8,676 nucleotides of DNA from contig DATJAQ010000358.1 in NCBI GenBank assembly GCA_035516075.1, forward strand, positions 1 through 8,676, read 5' to 3'. The notes under the pieces were generated by a model, which was not told where the DNA came from, searched no databases, and saw only the letters and a program-made list of their open reading frames with translations. The stretch is from Gp13-AA77 sp035516075. GTDB lineage: Bacteria; Acidobacteriota; Terriglobia; UBA7540. Each line of letters begins with the position of its first letter. Positions within the stretch are counted from its first letter, which is position 1. This document shows positions 5,886-8,676 of the stretch, piece after piece. Position numbers and translations under genes: made by a program.

Positions 5886-6395
5886 ATGATTCATCCCATC
5901 GTGAAATTTGGACATGCGGTGCTGAGCAAGGTGGCCTCGCCGGTGACGGTCTTCGACAACGAACTTGAGAAGCTTGTGGAAGAGATGTTCGAGACCATGT
6001 ACGCCGCGCACGGCGTCGGCCTGGCCGCTCCGCAGATTGCCATCTCCAAGCACCTTTGCGTCATCGATACCTCGGTCAGCGAGCAACCGGGTGCCAAGCT
6101 GGTGCTGGCCAATCCGGTGATCGTTTCCGTCGAGGGACGCCAGGTGCACGAGGAGGGCTGCCTGAGCCTTCCGGACTTCCGGGCTGACACGCCCCGCCCG
6201 CTGCGCGCCACAGTGCGCGCGCAGGACGTGCACGGCCGCGAGTTCACCCTGGCGGGCGAAGGACTGCTGGCACGCGCCTTCTGCCACGAGACCGACCATT
6301 TGAACGGCGTCCTTTTCATTCACCACTTGAGTGCGCTGAAGCGGGAGTCGATGAAGCGCAAGATCAAGAGACTGCAAAATGCAGGGGAATGGTAA
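5886..6395 (+). CDS. def: Peptide deformylase
   Basis: It removes the formyl group from the N-terminal formylmethionine of nascent proteins at the ribosome exit, using a divalent metal (usually Fe2+). The three diagnostic motifs are present: GVGLAAPQ (43-50), EGCLS (90-94) and HETDH (134-138). Cys92, His134 and His138 are the metal ligands and Glu135 is the catalytic base. The 169-residue length is normal for a bacterial enzyme, and the basic tail KRESMKRKIKRLQ fits the C-terminal helix used for ribosome binding in E. coli. The ATG gives the usual start (MIHPIVKFGHAVL), although the preceding bases are A-rich without a Shine-Dalgarno match. It is followed by fmt, its functional partner, after 75 bp. 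Confidence 0.97.
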   Translation: MIHPIVKFGHAVLSKVASPVTVFDNELEKLVEEMFETMYAAHGVGLAAPQIAISKHLCVIDTSVSEQPGAKLVLANPVIVSVEGRQVHEEGCLSLPDFRADTPRPLRATVRAQDVHGREFTLAGEGLLARAFCHETDHLNGVLFIHHLSALKRESMKRKIKRLQNAGEW

Positions 6396-6470
6396 GCCGC
6401 TTGGAGCCGGGACATTCATGCAGAGACCTGCGCCGCCCGGCAGGACCCGCGAGACCGCAACGATGGTGCT

Positions 6471-7415
6471 ATGAAGCTTATTTACTGCGGCACGCCGCAA
6501 TTCGCCGTATCGGCTCTCGAAAGATTGCTGCAAAGCCCCTTCGAGATCGAGTTGGTGTTAACCAACCCGGACGAGGCCAGCGGCAGGGGCTACGAGGTTA
6601 AGCCCTCGCCGGTGAAATTGGCGGCACTCCGGGCGGGATTGGTAGTCTTTCAGCCGCGCAAGCTCAAGGCGTCCTTCACGAGAGCCTTTTTGAGCGAGTA
6701 TCGTCCCGACGCCATTGTCGTAGTCGCTTACGGCCACATCATCCCGGATTGGATGATCGCACTGCCGCGCCTCGGCTGCATCAACCTGCATGCGTCCTTG
6801 CTCCCCAGGTATCGGGGGGCCGCGCCGATCCCCTGGGCGATCATCCGGGGCGAGCGAATGACGGGCGTGACGACCATGAAGATCGACGCCGGGCTCGACA
6901 CCGGCGACATCCTGCTGCGGCATGAGACGGAGATCCGACCGGACGACACCGCGGAAACGCTCGCCAGCCGGCTCAGCTTTGCGGGAGCCGAGCTGATGGC
7001 GGAAACGCTCGAGCGCCTGGCAGCGGGCGACCTGCAGCCGCAGCCTCAGGACAGCAGCCAAGCCACGCCGGCGCCGGTCCTCAAGAAGGAAGACGGGCGA
7101 GTGGACTGGACGCGTCCGGCCGAAGAGATCGAGCGCCGGGTGCGCGGTCTCCGTCCCTGGCCGGGTGCCTACACCATTTTTCGCGCCCAGAGGCTGCACT
7201 TTTGGAAGACTGCGGTTGACCCCGCCGGCGCCGGCGCCGCGGCGGCGGGAACTCTATTCGCCAGAGACGGCAAACCCGTGGTAGCCTGCGCAGGCGGCGG
7301 CGCGCTCGAGCTGGTTGAGGTGCAACTCGAGGGCCGCAAGCGGATTTCGGGCCGCGATTTCCTCAATGGCGCCCGCTTGCAAGGCGGAGAAGAATTGGGA
7401 AGAGCCCTTCCCTGA
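6471..7415 (+). CDS. fmt: Methionyl-tRNA formyltransferase
   Basis: It formylates Met-tRNAfMet with 10-formyl-tetrahydrofolate, supplying the initiator tRNA whose formyl group the deformylase later removes. The 314 residues equal the usual length. The N-terminal Rossmann-type formyltransferase domain carries CGTPQFAVSALERLL (6-20), the catalytic INLHASLLPRYRGAAPI (104-120, with Asn105 and His107) and KIDAGLDTGDILL (137-149, with Asp143). The C-terminal tRNA-binding domain has KEDGRVDWTRPAEEIERRVRGLRPWPGAYT. A small Ala/Gly stretch, PAGAGAAAAG (encoded about 7220-7249 by repeated GCC/GGC codons), lies in the C-terminal domain and looks like a flexible loop. No strong ribosome binding site precedes the ATG. 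rsmB begins 15 bp after the stop, in the same frame. Confidence 0.97.
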   Translation: MKLIYCGTPQFAVSALERLLQSPFEIELVLTNPDEASGRGYEVKPSPVKLAALRAGLVVFQPRKLKASFTRAFLSEYRPDAIVVVAYGHIIPDWMIALPRLGCINLHASLLPRYRGAAPIPWAIIRGERMTGVTTMKIDAGLDTGDILLRHETEIRPDDTAETLASRLSFAGAELMAETLERLAAGDLQPQPQDSSQATPAPVLKKEDGRVDWTRPAEEIERRVRGLRPWPGAYTIFRAQRLHFWKTAVDPAGAGAAAAGTLFARDGKPVVACAGGGALELVEVQLEGRKRISGRDFLNGARLQGGEELGRALP

Positions 7416-7430
7416 CTCGAGCCTGTCTGG

Positions 7431-8676
7431 ATGCCTGTCTCACCGGCGCGTCGCATCGCCTATCGGGTGCTTCGGGGCGTGGACACCGGGGACGCTTTCG
7501 CGGCGGATCTTTTGCGGTCCGCCGGCGCGTCGCTCTCCGAACCCGATCGCCACCTCGCCACTGAGCTCGTCCTAGGGGCCCTGCGGCGTCGCGCCGAACT
7601 CGACCTATGGGTTGAGCGCCTCTCCGGCCGGCCGCTTGGCTACTTCGAGCCCGAGCTGCGCACCATCCTGCGCCTCGGCGTCTACCAGATTCGCATGCTG
7701 CGCCGCATACCGAAATCCGCAGCGGTCAACGAGGCAGTCGAAATGGCCAAGGCGGCGCGCAAGGGCTCAGCCGCGGGCCTGGTCAACGCTGTTCTGCGCA
7801 AGTGCGAGCCGCCAGAGAGCGGCGCTACCGGCGAGCTGGACAGCGAAGCCGCGCGATTGGCCTTGCCGGCCTGGCTCCGGGAGAGATGGACGGCGCGGTT
7901 TGGAAGCGATGCGGCGCTCGCCCTAGGCCGCTGGAGCCTCAAGACGCCGGCGATGGTGGTGCGGGTGGCTGGCGAGGGCGCGGTCGATGAAGCCCGGCGG
8001 GCGCTGGCGGCCGAGGGTATCGAGGCCAGTCCCGCAGCCTACGCTGCGCGCGGGCTGGTGATTGAGCGCGGGAACTTGCTGCACTCCAGACTGCTGCAGG
8101 AGCGGATGCTTGTGGTGCAGGAAGAAGCTTCGCAACTTGCGGGTTCCCTTGTGGCGTCCGCGCCCGGCAAGCGAGTCCTCGATCTCTGCGCCGCACCGGG
8201 AATGAAGACGGCCCAGATCGCTGCCGGCCTCGCTCAGGGGCTGCTGATCTCGTGCGACCGCAGCCCGCGGCGCTTGCGCAGCATGGCGCAGACTCTGGCT
8301 GGGGTCATTCCGGGCGGAGTCCGGTGGGACCGCGTGCAGCTCGACGCCGCGCTCCCGCTTCCTTTTGCCATCAAGTTCGACCGCATCCTGCTGGATGCGC
8401 CCTGCTCAGGCACCGGCACGCTGGCCCGAAACCCTGAAATCAAATGGCGCCTCAAAACCGATGACATCGCGCGGCTCGCCGGAATGCAAGCCCGCATGTT
8501 GGCGAGCGCCCTGGAGGCCCTCGCTCCCGGTGGCCGGCTGGTATATGCCACCTGCTCGCTGGAGTCCGAGGAGAACGAGGAGGTAGTGGAAAAGGCGCTC
8601 GCCGGAAAGAGTGAATTCCGGCGGCTCGAGCGCGCGGAGCTCGTGTCGCAGTGGCCGCGGCTCGTCCCGATGTTCG
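7431..8676 (+). CDS. rsmB: 16S rRNA (cytosine(967)-C5)-methyltransferase, 3' end outside the window
   Basis: It methylates C967 of 16S rRNA with S-adenosylmethionine. The open frame from ATG 7431 runs without a stop through the window end (415 codons). The N-terminal NusB-like RNA-binding domain (residues 1 to about 130) has RRIAYRVLRGVDTG, then ELVLGALRRRAELD, then a long helix with IPKSAAVNEAVEMAK and AAGLVNAVLRK. The methyltransferase domain has motif I VLDLCAAPGMKT (249-260), motif IV LLDAPCSGTGTL (Pro324-Cys325) and motif VI YATCSLESEENEEVV (with Cys375). The two-cysteine arrangement is that of RNA m5C methyltransferases: Cys375 attacks the base and Cys325 aids release. The E. coli protein has 429 residues, so only the tail is missing. 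Motif I has Met where Gly is usual in RsmB (AAPGGKT), a tolerated position. It follows fmt as in many bacteria. Confidence 0.95.
   Translation, partial: MPVSPARRIAYRVLRGVDTGDAFAADLLRSAGASLSEPDRHLATELVLGALRRRAELDLWVERLSGRPLGYFEPELRTILRLGVYQIRMLRRIPKSAAVNEAVEMAKAARKGSAAGLVNAVLRKCEPPESGATGELDSEAARLALPAWLRERWTARFGSDAALALGRWSLKTPAMVVRVAGEGAVDEARRALAAEGIEASPAAYAARGLVIERGNLLHSRLLQERMLVVQEEASQLAGSLVASAPGKRVLDLCAAPGMKTAQIAAGLAQGLLISCDRSPRRLRSMAQTLAGVIPGGVRWDRVQLDAALPLPFAIKFDRILLDAPCSGTGTLARNPEIKWRLKTDDIARLAGMQARMLASALEALAPGGRLVYATCSLESEENEEVVEKALAGKSEFRRLERAELVSQWPRLVPMF

Noticed and set aside
6427..6444. CCTGC/GCAGG inverted repeat in the def-fmt gap
   Set aside because: Five-bp arms in a GC-rich spacer without T's; not distinguishable from chance.
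7220..7250. GCCGGC-rich repeat within fmt, considered as a mobile or regulatory repeat
   Set aside because: It stays in frame and encodes a short Ala/Gly loop; it is best explained as codon repetition in a flexible part of the protein.
7397..7412. GGGAAG/CTTCCC hairpin directly before the fmt stop codon, considered as a terminator
   Set aside because: There is no T-tract after it, it lies inside coding sequence, and rsmB follows 15 bp later in the same operon.

Overview
The window is a GC-rich stretch of a bacterial chromosome. It carries mostly conserved housekeeping genes in two runs on the + strand, with one - strand gene between them. The organism cannot be named from sequence alone. High GC, few clear Shine-Dalgarno sites and the linkage of aroC with def-fmt-rsmB would fit an Acidobacteriota-like soil or sediment bacterium, but that is a low-confidence guess.

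Region 1 (2-3630, + strand) is a TldD/TldE (PmbA) protease locus. The 3' part of tldD, with its HEXXXH zinc motif, runs in from outside the window. Its usual partner tldE follows, but the two are separated by a complete two-gene type II toxin-antitoxin module (1177-1657): a ribbon-helix-helix antitoxin overlapping a RelE/ParE-type toxin. The module has its own extended -10 promoter with an optimal 17-bp spacer. Over and upstream of its -35 lie four contiguous 8-bp boxes with an ACGT core, the arrangement expected of a ribbon-helix-helix operator. The predicted transcript would start at or next to the antitoxin ATG, so it is probably leaderless. TldE is followed at once by a small membrane-anchored protein of unknown role.

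Region 2 (3635-4670) holds a calcineurin-like metallophosphoesterase on the - strand. It converges tail to tail with the previous operon (4-bp gap) and diverges from aroC. The 289-bp space between the phosphoesterase and aroC holds a candidate aroC promoter, a weak candidate -10 for the phosphoesterase, and a GC hairpin followed by T's.

Region 3 (4671-8676, + strand) is a probable operon aroC-def-fmt-rsmB: chorismate synthase, peptide deformylase, methionyl-tRNA formyltransferase and 16S rRNA m5C967 methyltransferase (open at the window end). def and fmt perform the two halves of the N-formylmethionine cycle, and rsmB is their common neighbour in many bacteria.

I see no CRISPR array, insertion sequence, tRNA or rRNA. 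The part most worth a second look is the toxin-antitoxin cassette between tldD and tldE, because in E. coli these proteases were linked genetically to the CcdA/CcdB toxin-antitoxin pair.
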